Positions 52,331-62,472 of a stretch of 64,000 nt of DNA are shown here, piece after piece. Source of the stretch: Oscillospiraceae bacterium (lineage in GTDB: Bacteria; Bacillota; Clostridia; Oscillospirales; CAG-272); assembly GCA_015064855.1 (NCBI GenBank), contig SVRK01000001.1, forward strand, positions 78,196-142,195. Reading direction: 5' to 3'. The position numbers and the translations under genes were made by a program. A model generated the notes under the pieces. The model saw only the letters and a list, made by a program, of their open reading frames with translations. It had not been told where the DNA came from and ran no database searches. Position 1 is the stretch's first letter, and each line of letters begins with the position of its first letter.

Positions 52331-53065
52331 ATGGTGATTCTTATTCAACATTTAGACTTAAAGCGATCAAATGCAATTTACATATTTAGGTCAATTGTAA
52401 ACGGCGCAAAAACTTATGAAGAAATTTCAAAGGATACTGAAATAGCAGAAATAACTATTAAAAAAATTACATATGAGCTTATTAATGCAAAAATATTACT
52501 ATCCATTAAGCATAAGAATCCTACAGAAGTTGGCAGACCCAAGGTGTATTTAACTCCTAATCCCGATATTCATTGTACGGTAATAACAAAAGAAGGTTCG
52601 TTTTTTACATATAACATGATAAATACTTTAGGAGAAAAAAGCAAGCTTTTCACCTTTCCAATTAACTACCATATGTTAAATGAGCATAATTCGCTAGCAT
52701 ATTCCCTACACTTCTTCACTCAAACCGATTTTTACAATTATTGCCAAAAGATCTTTTATTTAAGTGAAGAATCGGATGAACCAGTTGAGGGTATCCTTAA
52801 TATATCGCTATTTGAATTAATTTTAGAATCGCTAGTGAATGAAGAAAAAACATTTTATGTAGAATACAAAAATAAAAAAGCACTTATTAATCATAAAAAA
52901 GTTAAATTTTTAAACACAGACACATGCATAGAAGAAATTAAAAATATAATCGATTTAGACGATGAATTTATATTAAATGATTATGATCAAGAAAATTTAT
53001 TAAACGAAGCATTAAGAATAATCACTTTAAATACCTTAGAAGAAAAAGTAGCCCGGTTGTTTTAA
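52331..53065 (+). CDS. Winged-helix protein resembling the ROK N-terminus
   Basis: About 244 residues, of which 1-75 read as a winged helix (SNAIYIFRSIVNGAKTYEEI, DTEIAEITIKKITYEL, GRPKVYLTPNP). The GRP...NP turn is what ROK-family repressors have between DNA-binding and sugar-kinase domains. The C-terminal part shows none of the ROK ATPase or zinc motifs and matches nothing I know. The start is uncertain: the ATG at 52331 has almost no leader, while GGTGAT (52334-52339) is well placed for an ATT at 52344. Target genes unknown. Confidence 0.55.
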   Translation: MVILIQHLDLKRSNAIYIFRSIVNGAKTYEEISKDTEIAEITIKKITYELINAKILLSIKHKNPTEVGRPKVYLTPNPDIHCTVITKEGSFFTYNMINTLGEKSKLFTFPINYHMLNEHNSLAYSLHFFTQTDFYNYCQKIFYLSEESDEPVEGILNISLFELILESLVNEEKTFYVEYKNKKALINHKKVKFLNTDTCIEEIKNIIDLDDEFILNDYDQENLLNEALRIITLNTLEEKVARLF

Positions 53066-53079
53066 CTGAGCTACTTTTT
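53043..53079 (+). terminator. Bidirectional terminator between the regulator and polC
   Basis: AAAAAGTAGC (53043-53052) pairs with GCTACTTTTT (53070-53079), with a weaker inner CGGTT/AACTG pairing; the regulator stop lies in the loop and polC ends just beyond. Confidence 0.8.
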
Positions 53080-53082
53080 ATT

Positions 53083-56000
53083 TTAGAAATCAAACATTGA
53101 TAGCTGATTTGAACGTGACATATCATCAAAAACGTGATTGTTTTCTAGTAAATCCATAACAGCCTTTGAAAGACGAGTTTTTTGTTGGAAATCTTCAACA
53201 GAAAATACATCATTGCTTTTTCTTGCCTCTGCAATTTTTAAAGAAGCGTTTTCGCCAATACCGGCAATTGATGAGAAAGGAAGTCTAATCTTTCCATTTT
53301 CGGGTAAAAACTTTGTAGAATCGGATTTCAAAAAGTTTACAGGTAAAAACTCTATTCCCCTCGCCAAGCATTCATATGCCATTTGCAAGGCAACGATAGT
53401 TTCTTTTTCCTTTGCCGTTGCAGAAGTTCCTTTCTCTTCAAGCTCGTTAATACGTGTTAAAATTCCGCTCTTGCCATTCTCTACCATTGAAGATTCAAAT
53501 CCGCCGGGGGCAACGCTTAAATAAGCGGCATAAAACTCCATAGGCATATGAACCTTGTACCAACCGAGACGAATAGCAGAAATTACGTATGCGGCTGCAT
53601 GAGCTTTTGGGAACATATATTTAATTTTTTTGCAAGAAGAAATATACCATTCTGGAATATTATTTTCACGCATAATTCTTTCATAATCAGCTGTTAAGCC
53701 TCTTCCTTTACGTACATCCTCCATTATTTTAAATGCAACGCCCTTTTCAAGACCATTGTAAATCAAATAAAGCATAATACTATCACGAGTACCAACCACA
53801 TTAGAAATTGTACAAATACCTTCTTTAATTAGGTCTTGTGCGTTTCCGAGCCATACGTCAGTACCGTGTGATAATCCTGAAATTTGAAGCAGGTCAGAAA
53901 AGTTTTGAGGCTTAGCATCAACAAGCATTTGCTGTACAAATTTAGTACCAAATTCAGGTAATCCATAAGTACCAACACTACATTTTAAATCCTTTAACAA
54001 ATCCTTATCACCAAAAGGCTTGGTAGACAAGAAAAGCTCATATACATCAGGGTCGTTCATAGGTACATCTAAAACGGAAGTGTTTGTATAATTTTCAAGC
54101 ATCTTATATTTTGTTGGAATATCGTGTCCAAGCTCATCAAGCTTTAAAAGTGTATCGTGCAAATATTCGAATGTAAAGTGAGTTGTGACTATATCAGAAT
54201 TTACATCATCTGCAGGATGCTGCACAGGACAAAAATCGTATATTTGGTATTCCTTCGGAACAACAACTATACCGCCGGGATGCTGTCCTGTTGTTCTTTT
54301 AACACCAGTACATAGTTCTACCAATCGTTGAAGCTCAGCTTTATTTACGTTCAGCTGATGGTCGTCCATATATTTAGCAACATAACCAAACGAGGTCTTT
54401 GGAGCGATACCACTGATTGTTCCAGCCCTAAAAACGTTTTCAGCGCCGAAAAGGTCTTCAGTATATTTATGTACTTGTCCTTGAACATCACCAGAGAAAT
54501 TTAGGTCTATATCGGGAGATTTATCACCTTTAAATCCAAGGAATGTTTCAAAAGGTATATCGTGACCATCTTGAGCAAGCTTTTCCCCACAGTGTGGACA
54601 GTTCTTATCAGGTAAGTCAAATCCCGAGCCAACGCTACCATCAGTGATAAATTCACTATATTTACACTTTGGACAGCGATAGTGTGGTTGAAGTGGATTA
54701 ACCTCCGAAATGCCGGCCATAGTTGCAACAAATGAAGAACCAACGGAACCACGCGAGCCAACTAAGTACCCAAGACTTTCACTGTAATATACTAATTTTT
54801 GCGCAATCATATATAGTACCGCAAAACCATTTTGAATAATAGAAGTAAGCTCTTTTTCAAGTCGCTCAGATACTACTTCCGGAATTTTGCCTTGGAACTC
54901 ATAAATATTTTTTGCTCGTTCCCAGCACATATTCTTTAAATCATCCTCTGCGCCGTCCATATTAGGAGTGAAAGTACCTTTAGGGAATGGTCTAATAGCA
55001 TCATAGTCAATCATATCTGCAATAAGATTTGTATTTTTAACTACAACCTCGTATGCCTTTTCTTCACCTAAATACTCAAATTCCTTAAGCATTTCTTCGG
55101 TGGTTCTAAAATAAATGCCAGTATCATTATCAGCATCCTTAAACTTTTGTCCTGACAAAAGTATTTTTCTTGTGATTTCATCTTCTTTATTAATAAAATG
55201 GGCATCACAGGTAGCAACTACCGGCTTACCAAGCTTTTCACCAAGCTGAACGATTCTTCTGTTTAAATTTTTTAAATCTTCAACACTTGATGCTCTACCT
55301 TCAGCAATTAAAAACATATTGTTACAAATAGGTTGAATTTCTAAATAATCATAGAATTCCGCAATTTGCTCAATATCATCATCGCTTCGGTTATCTAATA
55401 TTGCTTGAAAAAGCTCACCAGCCTCACATGCAGAACCTATAATTAAACCCTCTCTGTGCTCCATTAAGCTTGTTTTAGGTATTCTTGGATGACGTTTATA
55501 ATACTTAAGAAATCCGTCAGAAACAAGCTTATATAGATTTTTAAGACCTGTTTTATTTTTAACTAATATTATTTGGTGGTTTGATGGCAAGGTTAAAGGG
55601 TCTGCATTTTTGTTCATTAAGTGATTTATACCACTTGTATCGTAGATACCCTCTCCGCGTAGCTTTTCAAGCATACATTCAAATATGGTTGCAAGCATTT
55701 CCGCATCGTCACAAGCTCTATGATGATTAAAATCTCCTAAATTAAAATAATTTGCAAGTGAATCTAGCTTATGCTTTTTAAGCTCGGGATTAATAAATTT
55801 TGATAAAGTAACAGTATCGATATATGTACATTTAAAATCAATATCACATTCAAAGCATGCACGTCTTACGAAACCAATGTCAAAATTTGCATTATGAGCA
55901 ACAAGAGTTCTGTTCCCAATAAATTTTAAAAATTCGGGCAAGACCGCATCTATTTTACGAGCATCCTTTACCATATCATCAGTAATTCCGGTTAATTCAA

Positions 56001-57465
56001 CAATTCTTTCAGGAATTGGTCTTTCTGGATTTACAAATGTATTATATCTATCTATAATTTGACCGTTTTTGATTATAACCGCACCGATTTCAGTAATTTT
56101 ATCATTAATATTCGACAAACCTGTGGTTTCAAGGTCAAAAACACAAAATTCTTCATCAAATTTGGTGATTTTTTCACCATAAACAGATCTTGACGAATCA
56201 TTAACGAAATATGCTTCCATCCCATAAATGATTTTCATTTTTGCCTTTTCAGATGCAAGCATAACAGGTGGAAAGGCTTGTACATTTCCGTGGTCAGTGA
56301 TTGCTATCGCCTTGTGCCCCCAAGATTTTGCCAAATTAACAATTTCCTCAGGGTCAATGGTGGCATCCATTTGTGACATTTTAGTATGTAAGTGAAGCTC
56401 TACTCTTTTTTCTTCAGCGTTATCCATTCTGTTGATAACACCTATTTTTGCAATATCTACGTAAGAAAGATAAATTTCGCCATCAAAATCGTCAATTTTT
56501 ATATGACCCTTAATTGCATACGCTTCGCCTTTTTTGAAATACGAGATAATTTCGTCTCTTTTTTCGGTAGGAATATTAATTTTTATGTAAATCGACGAAT
56601 CTTTGTCTGTTATACCAATATTAATAAGTGTAACGCTTCCACGTTTTACCTGCTTTTCAGTAATTTCAAAAACAGTACCTAAAACGCATACTCCATGCAT
56701 ACCACTACTCAATTTTCTAATTGGTACAATGTTTGTAATTTCGAGTTCGCCACCCGCCACATATTCTTTATTTGAAATATCAAAAACGGTATGACCACAT
56801 TTTATGGTATTTCCATTATTTTCAAAGATTACTTCGTTGTCATAAAACGAATTTACCCTTTTATATTCATTTCTATTTTGAAGAGCATCGTTTTGATCGG
56901 GTTGGGAAGTAGCTTGTGATGCTTTAGCTTCTTCAAGAGCGTGTTTTAATATGTCAAGCTTTTGTGACTCAAACATCTCAACGTTCTTTTTAAAATCTTC
57001 TCGCTGCTCTATGAATACAGGTATATCAAGTCCAAATTCGCGATTAATAATTTTAGAGATTACATTACCTGTTTGACCGCTGTCAAGTAAATCAATGCCA
57101 CCCTTAATAAAAGGCACCTTGAAAACAATTTTTTCAAAAGAAAATTCAAGCGAATAATCTTGGAAAAAGCCTTTACCTATTGGACCTTCTCTATACGCTT
57201 CTTTTATAAGCTCGTCCACATAATCAGAAGAAAACAATGAGGATTCATAAAGTGGTATAATTCGCATTTGATTCAATTCATAAGCATCTTTAATTTCTTT
57301 TTCAAGTCGATAAATGATGTTTTTTGATACTATATATGGGAAATGTACCGATACCTCTATAATGCGATTTTCAATATCAGCTTTCGTTTTATCTACGTCA
57401 AAATCCATATATGAAAGCATTTCAGTAGAAGGAGTATATTTTTTAAATCTTTCTTGTAAAGTCAT
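53083..57465 (-). CDS. polC: DNA polymerase III PolC-type
   Basis: Main replicative polymerase with its own proofreading exonuclease, a hallmark of Firmicutes. 1460 residues, usual length: N-terminal domains (1-240), OB fold (about 240-330), PHP split by the exonuclease (LHLHTKMSQMDAT near 358; VFDLETTGL near 442; HRACDDA downstream), zinc finger CPKCKYSEF and CPHCGEKL (near 930-965), and the catalytic KSPDIDLNFSGD (near 986). AAAGGAG precedes the ATG. It ends at a bidirectional terminator. Confidence 0.97.
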   Translation of the reverse strand: MTLQERFKKYTPSTEMLSYMDFDVDKTKADIENRIIEVSVHFPYIVSKNIIYRLEKEIKDAYELNQMRIIPLYESSLFSSDYVDELIKEAYREGPIGKGFFQDYSLEFSFEKIVFKVPFIKGGIDLLDSGQTGNVISKIINREFGLDIPVFIEQREDFKKNVEMFESQKLDILKHALEEAKASQATSQPDQNDALQNRNEYKRVNSFYDNEVIFENNGNTIKCGHTVFDISNKEYVAGGELEITNIVPIRKLSSGMHGVCVLGTVFEITEKQVKRGSVTLINIGITDKDSSIYIKINIPTEKRDEIISYFKKGEAYAIKGHIKIDDFDGEIYLSYVDIAKIGVINRMDNAEEKRVELHLHTKMSQMDATIDPEEIVNLAKSWGHKAIAITDHGNVQAFPPVMLASEKAKMKIIYGMEAYFVNDSSRSVYGEKITKFDEEFCVFDLETTGLSNINDKITEIGAVIIKNGQIIDRYNTFVNPERPIPERIVELTGITDDMVKDARKIDAVLPEFLKFIGNRTLVAHNANFDIGFVRRACFECDIDFKCTYIDTVTLSKFINPELKKHKLDSLANYFNLGDFNHHRACDDAEMLATIFECMLEKLRGEGIYDTSGINHLMNKNADPLTLPSNHQIILVKNKTGLKNLYKLVSDGFLKYYKRHPRIPKTSLMEHREGLIIGSACEAGELFQAILDNRSDDDIEQIAEFYDYLEIQPICNNMFLIAEGRASSVEDLKNLNRRIVQLGEKLGKPVVATCDAHFINKEDEITRKILLSGQKFKDADNDTGIYFRTTEEMLKEFEYLGEEKAYEVVVKNTNLIADMIDYDAIRPFPKGTFTPNMDGAEDDLKNMCWERAKNIYEFQGKIPEVVSERLEKELTSIIQNGFAVLYMIAQKLVYYSESLGYLVGSRGSVGSSFVATMAGISEVNPLQPHYRCPKCKYSEFITDGSVGSGFDLPDKNCPHCGEKLAQDGHDIPFETFLGFKGDKSPDIDLNFSGDVQGQVHKYTEDLFGAENVFRAGTISGIAPKTSFGYVAKYMDDHQLNVNKAELQRLVELCTGVKRTTGQHPGGIVVVPKEYQIYDFCPVQHPADDVNSDIVTTHFTFEYLHDTLLKLDELGHDIPTKYKMLENYTNTSVLDVPMNDPDVYELFLSTKPFGDKDLLKDLKCSVGTYGLPEFGTKFVQQMLVDAKPQNFSDLLQISGLSHGTDVWLGNAQDLIKEGICTISNVVGTRDSIMLYLIYNGLEKGVAFKIMEDVRKGRGLTADYERIMRENNIPEWYISSCKKIKYMFPKAHAAAYVISAIRLGWYKVHMPMEFYAAYLSVAPGGFESSMVENGKSGILTRINELEEKGTSATAKEKETIVALQMAYECLARGIEFLPVNFLKSDSTKFLPENGKIRLPFSSIAGIGENASLKIAEARKSNDVFSVEDFQQKTRLSKAVMDLLENNHVFDDMSRSNQLSMFDF

Positions 57466-57490
57466 TTTTTCTCCTTTCTTGAGTTTAGAA

Positions 57491-57527
57491 AAACTAATTC
57501 AAACGGAAATCTCCATTTGAATTAGTT
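57491..57527 (-). terminator. Terminator or attenuator between ispG and polC
   Basis: A stem of about 16 bp (AAACTAATTCAAAnGGA / TCCnTTTGAATTAGTTT) followed on the minus strand by TTTTTC, 23 nt before the polC start. Strong enough to split the operon, yet polC has little room for its own promoter. Confidence 0.8.
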
Positions 57528-57530
57528 AAA

Positions 57531-58616
57531 TCAATTATTTTTAAAATTTTCAATTTCGTTAAGAAGGACGGATATTATTTGTTCTTCTGAAATTTTGCCG
57601 ACGATTTGACCATTTCTAAATAAGACAGCCTCATTTATGCCACCAGCAATTCCAAAATCACATTCCTTTGCCTCTCCGGGCCCGTTAACTATACACCCCA
57701 TTAAAGCAATTTTTATATCCTTACCATTTGTGTTTACATTCTCTATCGCTTTTTTAAATTTTTCAGATAATTCTATAAGATTAATTTTAGTTCTTCCGCA
57801 GGTGGGACATGAAACGACTTGAATAGTTCCTTTATTGTAGAAACCAATCGAAGTTAAAAGCTCCTTACCTGCCTTAATTTCCTCAATAGGGTTTGCTGTT
57901 AAAGAAACTCTAATCGTATCTCCTATACCATCGCATAATAAAGAACCAATTCCAACACAGCTTTTTACTAACCCACTATACGAGTCACCGGCTTCGGTAA
58001 CACCCAAATGAATAGGATAATCACAGCTTTTTGCAATCAATCTATTAGCATTAATCATATTAGCAACATTAGATGATTTAACAGAAATAACTGTGTTTTT
58101 AAAGCCGAATTTTTCAAGCAAGTTTACGTGATAAAAAGCACTTTCAGCCAATGCCTCTGCCGATGGATAAGTATACTTTTCTAAAATATGCTTTTCCAAA
58201 GAACCTCCGTTAACACCGATTCTAATTGGAATTCCTGCATAATCACAAGCAGAGGTAACCTCTTTCACCTTCCAATCCTCACCAATATTTCCGGGATTTA
58301 TTCTAATTTTATCAATCCCCATCTTTACGCATTCAAGAGCAAGACGATAATCAAAATGAATATCGGCAACTATTGGAATATTAACACCAGATTTCTTTAA
58401 ATAGCCAATGGTTTTTGCTGCTTCAAGACTTGGAATAGTAATTCTAACAATATCACACCCCGCATTTTGAAGTGCAAGTATTTGATTTAAGGTTGCCTCT
58501 TTGTTTTCAGTATCGGTATTTGTCATTGACTGAATTAAAATATCGGAATTACCACCTAAAGTTAAATCCTTTATCTTAATTTCTTTAGTTTTTCTTCTAA
58601 TTTCGTTATATTTCAT
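57531..58616 (-). CDS. ispG: 4-hydroxy-3-methylbut-2-enyl-diphosphate synthase
   Basis: [4Fe-4S] enzyme of the MEP pathway (GcpE), converting methylerythritol cyclodiphosphate to HMBPP. 361 residues: QSMTNTDTENKEATLNQI, IRINPGNIG, GVTEAGDSY, and cluster ligands in SCPTCGRT and ALMGCIVNGPGEAKECDFGI. Seven bases after rseP and first of the ispG-polC pair, before the terminator. Confidence 0.96.
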   Translation of the reverse strand: MKYNEIRRKTKEIKIKDLTLGGNSDILIQSMTNTDTENKEATLNQILALQNAGCDIVRITIPSLEAAKTIGYLKKSGVNIPIVADIHFDYRLALECVKMGIDKIRINPGNIGEDWKVKEVTSACDYAGIPIRIGVNGGSLEKHILEKYTYPSAEALAESAFYHVNLLEKFGFKNTVISVKSSNVANMINANRLIAKSCDYPIHLGVTEAGDSYSGLVKSCVGIGSLLCDGIGDTIRVSLTANPIEEIKAGKELLTSIGFYNKGTIQVVSCPTCGRTKINLIELSEKFKKAIENVNTNGKDIKIALMGCIVNGPGEAKECDFGIAGGINEAVLFRNGQIVGKISEEQIISVLLNEIENFKNN

Positions 58617-58623
58617 AATTTCC

Positions 58624-59652
58624 TCATACTATAAGAGTTATCACGTCTTTTATAGAAACAATTACAACTAAAGTTAAAAGCAATACAAGTCCAACAAGCT
58701 TGATATATTGTTCTACCTTTGAAGGTAAACGTTTTTTAAATATCATCTCAATCCCTGTAAATAAAAGCGTTCCACCATCAAGCGCAGGTATAGGCAATAA
58801 ATTAAATACACCTAAATTCATTGAAATAACAGCGATTAAATAAAAAAACTCTCGTGGACCATATTTGACGACCTCAACCATAGCACCGGTAACACCAATA
58901 GGACCTGATAACTGATTGAAACCGAATCTACCAGATAAAAGCCCGGCAAGTGAATCCCAAATCATTCTTACAGTTGAAACTGAATTACGGAATGTATGCT
59001 TTAAGACAAGTGAAAAAGATGGTTCTTCTCCTTTAACACTAAAGGTCATTCTTCCAAAGGTAATGTCACCCTCCTGAACAACCGTTGGAAACTCAACGTT
59101 TTCAAGTAATATTTCTTTGCCATCCCTAATTACAGTTAAATCTACTGGTTTATTACCATTATACATTATTTGATAGCTTAAGTCTTCTGCTGTTTTGACA
59201 GAAATATTTCCAACCTTAGTAATTTCGTCACCAACTGCCAATTCATTTTGTGCCCCCCAGGTTTCATCAATTTGAGCAACTATTGTAGTACCAAATTTTT
59301 GAGTTGTAAGAGTCAAGAAAAACACAATAATTATAGCAATTAAAATGTTCATTGTAGCGCCTGCTATGACAATAATAAATCTCTGATACGCAGGCTTTTT
59401 ATTAAAGGCATTGGGCTCATCGCTTTCTTCATCTTCTCCTTCCATGGCGACAAAACCACCAATAGGAAAAAGTCTTAAAGAATATGCTACGCCATCTTTA
59501 CCTTTTTTTGAAATAATTTTAGGTCCCATTCCAATTGAAAATTCAGTGATTGCAACCTTAAAAATCTTTGCAAAAGCAAAATGTCCAAGCTCATGGAAGA
59601 AAATCATCATTCCAAAAGCTAATATTGCGAGAAAAATATATAATACTATCAT
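58624..59652 (-). CDS. rseP: Site-2 metalloprotease RseP/RasP
   Basis: Intramembrane zinc protease that cuts anti-sigma factors and leftover signal peptides. 342 residues: HELGH (H20, E21, H24) in the first helix, a PDZ domain (about 110-190), and NLGVFNLLPIPALDGG with the Asp ligand, followed by a last helix. Same gene position as in other Firmicutes (between dxr and ispG). Confidence 0.96.
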   Translation of the reverse strand: MIVLYIFLAILAFGMMIFFHELGHFAFAKIFKVAITEFSIGMGPKIISKKGKDGVAYSLRLFPIGGFVAMEGEDEESDEPNAFNKKPAYQRFIIVIAGATMNILIAIIIVFFLTLTTQKFGTTIVAQIDETWGAQNELAVGDEITKVGNISVKTAEDLSYQIMYNGNKPVDLTVIRDGKEILLENVEFPTVVQEGDITFGRMTFSVKGEEPSFSLVLKHTFRNSVSTVRMIWDSLAGLLSGRFGFNQLSGPIGVTGAMVEVVKYGPREFFYLIAVISMNLGVFNLLPIPALDGGTLLFTGIEMIFKKRLPSKVEQYIKLVGLVLLLTLVVIVSIKDVITLIV

Positions 59653-59696
59653 TTTTACCTCTATTTAAGAATGTTCAAATGACGCGCCTATTAAAG

Positions 59697-60860
59697 TTAT
59701 TTTTGATATGATTTTACACATTCATGCGCTAAAATCCTTGCTTCTTTGTCAGCATAAATAATATCATCAAGAGAGGGATTTTTGACATTTTTATATTCTG
59801 TAACAATTTTTTCTACTATTTTGAATATATCAGTAAATCCTATTTTGTTCTCAAGAAAATATTTAACAGCTACTTCATCGGAAGCATTTAAAACCGCAGG
59901 TATTATTCCATCCTCTTCTATAGCATAAAAAGCTAGTGATAAAAGGGAAAAGGTCTGAAAATCGGGCTCTTCAAAGGTTAATTTTGAAATTTGAGCAAAA
60001 TCCAACGCTTTAGCAAGAGAATTCTGCCTTTTGGGGTAAGTAATCGCGTATTGAATACAGGTACGCATGTCGGGTGCGCCCATTTGAGCAATAACACTAT
60101 TATCATTATATTCGACCGCCGAATGCATTATGCTCTGTGGATGAACAACAACCTTAACTTGATTAGGTGACACATTAAACAATCTAACTGCTTCAATGAC
60201 CTCAAAGCCCTTGTTCATAAGCGAAGCACTATCAACAGTGATTTTAGCGCCCATTTTCCAAGTTGGATGTGCTAAAGCATCCTTTGCCGTTATTGAAGAC
60301 AATTCATTAAACTTTTTGCCTCTAAAAGGTCCACCAGAAGATGTTAAGATAATTCTTTTTATATCATTACTCGATCTTCCTTGTAAGCATTGAAATATTG
60401 CACTATGCTCACTATCTACTGGAACAAGCTCTGCATTATTCTTATCAATTGCATCTTTCAAAAATTTGTAGGCAATTACTATAGCTTCCTTGTTTGACAT
60501 AGCAATTCTTTTGCCACTTTTGGCAGCAGATATAGCAGGAGAAAGACCGGCGAAACCACTAATAGCATTAATAGCGACCTGTGCACTGCTATCTTCAATA
60601 GCTTTATTTAAGTCAACTTCATCGTATACCTTTATATCAGTATCTCTTAATCTAGTTTTTAAATCCTTAGCAGAGATTTTATTAGTTAGAACACAAACTT
60701 TAGGCTTAAGCTTTCTTGCTTGAAGCTCTATGGAATCAACAGATGAAGAAGCGGTTAATAAATCGACGTTTAAATTTAAATGTTCGACAATTTCAACAGC
60801 CTGTTGACCAACAGATCCTGTCGAACCTAATATAGCAATTGATTTCTTTCCTTCAATCAT
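59697..60860 (-). CDS. dxr: 1-deoxy-D-xylulose 5-phosphate reductoisomerase
   Basis: First committed step of the MEP pathway. 387 residues: NADPH motif LGSTGSVGQQAVEIVEHL, SNKEAIVIA, VPVDSEHSAIFQCLQG with metal/substrate ligands, SGGPFRG, SASLMNKGFEVIEA and the C-terminal VHPQSIMHSAVEY and GAPDMRTCIQYA. Start overlaps the end of cdsA by 4 nt. Confidence 0.97.
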   Translation of the reverse strand: MIEGKKSIAILGSTGSVGQQAVEIVEHLNLNVDLLTASSSVDSIELQARKLKPKVCVLTNKISAKDLKTRLRDTDIKVYDEVDLNKAIEDSSAQVAINAISGFAGLSPAISAAKSGKRIAMSNKEAIVIAYKFLKDAIDKNNAELVPVDSEHSAIFQCLQGRSSNDIKRIILTSSGGPFRGKKFNELSSITAKDALAHPTWKMGAKITVDSASLMNKGFEVIEAVRLFNVSPNQVKVVVHPQSIMHSAVEYNDNSVIAQMGAPDMRTCIQYAITYPKRQNSLAKALDFAQISKLTFEEPDFQTFSLLSLAFYAIEEDGIIPAVLNASDEVAVKYFLENKIGFTDIFKIVEKIVTEYKNVKNPSLDDIIYADKEARILAHECVKSYQK

Positions 60861-61732
60861 AAATTAAACCCATTAGCACAAAATATTAGTGCATTAGTAA
60901 AGCATAAAACCGGGGCGACAAGCATTGCGCTATCGAATCTATCAAGGACTCCACCGTGTCCGGGGAAAACGTTACCGTAATCCTTTATGTTATGCTGTCT
61001 TTTTATACTTGAGGCAATCAAGTCGCCAATTTGTGAAACGATTGGCAAAACGATGCCAAGCAAGCATATATGTTGTATATATAAGCCTTCGTATCCAAAT
61101 GCAAATCTAACAATACACCAATAACAAATCAATGCAATTAATGTAAATACTATTCCACCAATCGCACCTTCAATGGTCTTTTTAGGGCTTATTTCCGGAA
61201 TGAGCTTGTGTCTACCAAGCAATCTACCTACAAAATATGCAAACGTATCACAAACCCACGCAGATATAAAGATCAATAGATACATATAAGCGCCTATATC
61301 TTCAAATTTTTCTGTACCAGTAAATCTAACCATTACAACCGATGAGAAACAACCAATTATGTATACACAAAGTGCATAAAAGGTTAAAACATCAGATAAA
61401 TTCTTCTTATTTTTTCCAAACATAACATATGCAAGGAAATAAATAAGGAAAATAAATGCTGTAATCATTGCATATAACAAAAATACAGAGTTAGGCTTTG
61501 AAACGCCGTTTAAGTAGATAAAATATCTGAGCATTGGCAAACCAAAAGACGCAACATACATAGGAATAGTTAAAAACAAATTCTTATGCAATCCAAGGCA
61601 TTTAGCAATTTCAAATATACCTACCAAAGAAATGACACCAAATGCAAAACCAAAAAACCAAGTGCCTGAAAAAATGCATATAGGTGCAAAAACGCAAAGC
61701 GCAACTACTCCGGTTATAATTCTTTTTCTCAT
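60857..61732 (-). CDS. cdsA: Phosphatidate cytidylyltransferase
   Basis: Makes CDP-diacylglycerol, the branchpoint to phospholipids. 291 residues, about eight membrane helices, with DTFAYFVGRLLGRHKLIPEI, SPKKTIEGAIGG and the CTP signature SIKRQHNIKDYGNVFPGHGG ending in LDRFDS. It starts 2 nt after uppS. Confidence 0.95.
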   Translation of the reverse strand: MRKRIITGVVALCVFAPICIFSGTWFFGFAFGVISLVGIFEIAKCLGLHKNLFLTIPMYVASFGLPMLRYFIYLNGVSKPNSVFLLYAMITAFIFLIYFLAYVMFGKNKKNLSDVLTFYALCVYIIGCFSSVVMVRFTGTEKFEDIGAYMYLLIFISAWVCDTFAYFVGRLLGRHKLIPEISPKKTIEGAIGGIVFTLIALICYWCIVRFAFGYEGLYIQHICLLGIVLPIVSQIGDLIASSIKRQHNIKDYGNVFPGHGGVLDRFDSAMLVAPVLCFTNALIFCANGFNL

Positions 61733-61734
61733 TA

Positions 61735-62451
61735 TTATTCCTCGTCTTTATTTAGCCCGCCATATCTTCTTTTGCGGGTATAAAAATTCTCAATAGCTTT
61801 ATACAATTCTTTTCTGTCAAAGTCAGGCCAATATACATTAGTAAAATAAAATTCAGAATATGCAGATTGCCACAAAAGAAAATTAGATATACGATACTCC
61901 CCAGCTGTACGAACAATCAAATCCGGATCGGACATTTCGTTAGTATAGACGTGAGAAGAAATATCAGCTTCAGAAATTATAGCTTTTCCTTCAGCTATTA
62001 ATTCATTACACGCCTTAACGATTTCAGCTCTTCCACCATAATTAAAAGCAATGTATAAATACAGAGGTCTATGTTTTGTTTCCTCTTCTGCTTTAATCAT
62101 AATTGAGGATAAGCTTTCAGGAAGTGAAGTCTTGTCACCAATAAAAACAACTCTAACATCCTTTTCTTGCTTGACCGCCTCAATGTATTCCTTTAAAAGT
62201 GCAATTATTGAATCAATCTCATCTTTAGGACGAGACCAGTTTTCCGTTGAAAAGGCATAAACGGTAACAGCTTTTATTCCCGCTTCAAAGCAAAGTCTTA
62301 CAACCTTTTTAAAGTTTTCAGCGCCAAACTTGTGCCCTACTTTTCTTGGCAAAAGTCTGCTCTTTGCCCATCTTCCATTGCCATCCATAATAAATGCGAT
62401 ATGCTTTAATCTATCGTCAACTTTTAATTGATTTTTTTCTTTAATTAGCAT
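61735..62451 (-). CDS. uppS: Isoprenyl transferase (undecaprenyl diphosphate synthase)
   Basis: Cis-prenyltransferase that makes the C55 carrier used in wall synthesis. 238 residues: IAFIMDGNGRWAKSRLLPRK, VGHKFGAENFK, AVTVYAFSTENWSRPKDEI, NYGGRAEIV, PDLIVRTAGEYRISNFLLWQ and SEFYFTNVYWPDF. The ATG at 62451 has GGAG 6 nt upstream; earlier in-frame ATGs at 62463 and 62487 lack a site. Confidence 0.95.
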   Translation of the reverse strand: MLIKEKNQLKVDDRLKHIAFIMDGNGRWAKSRLLPRKVGHKFGAENFKKVVRLCFEAGIKAVTVYAFSTENWSRPKDEIDSIIALLKEYIEAVKQEKDVRVVFIGDKTSLPESLSSIMIKAEEETKHRPLYLYIAFNYGGRAEIVKACNELIAEGKAIISEADISSHVYTNEMSDPDLIVRTAGEYRISNFLLWQSAYSEFYFTNVYWPDFDRKELYKAIENFYTRKRRYGGLNKDEE

Positions 62452-62472
62452 ATTCAGCTCCATTTTACTGAA

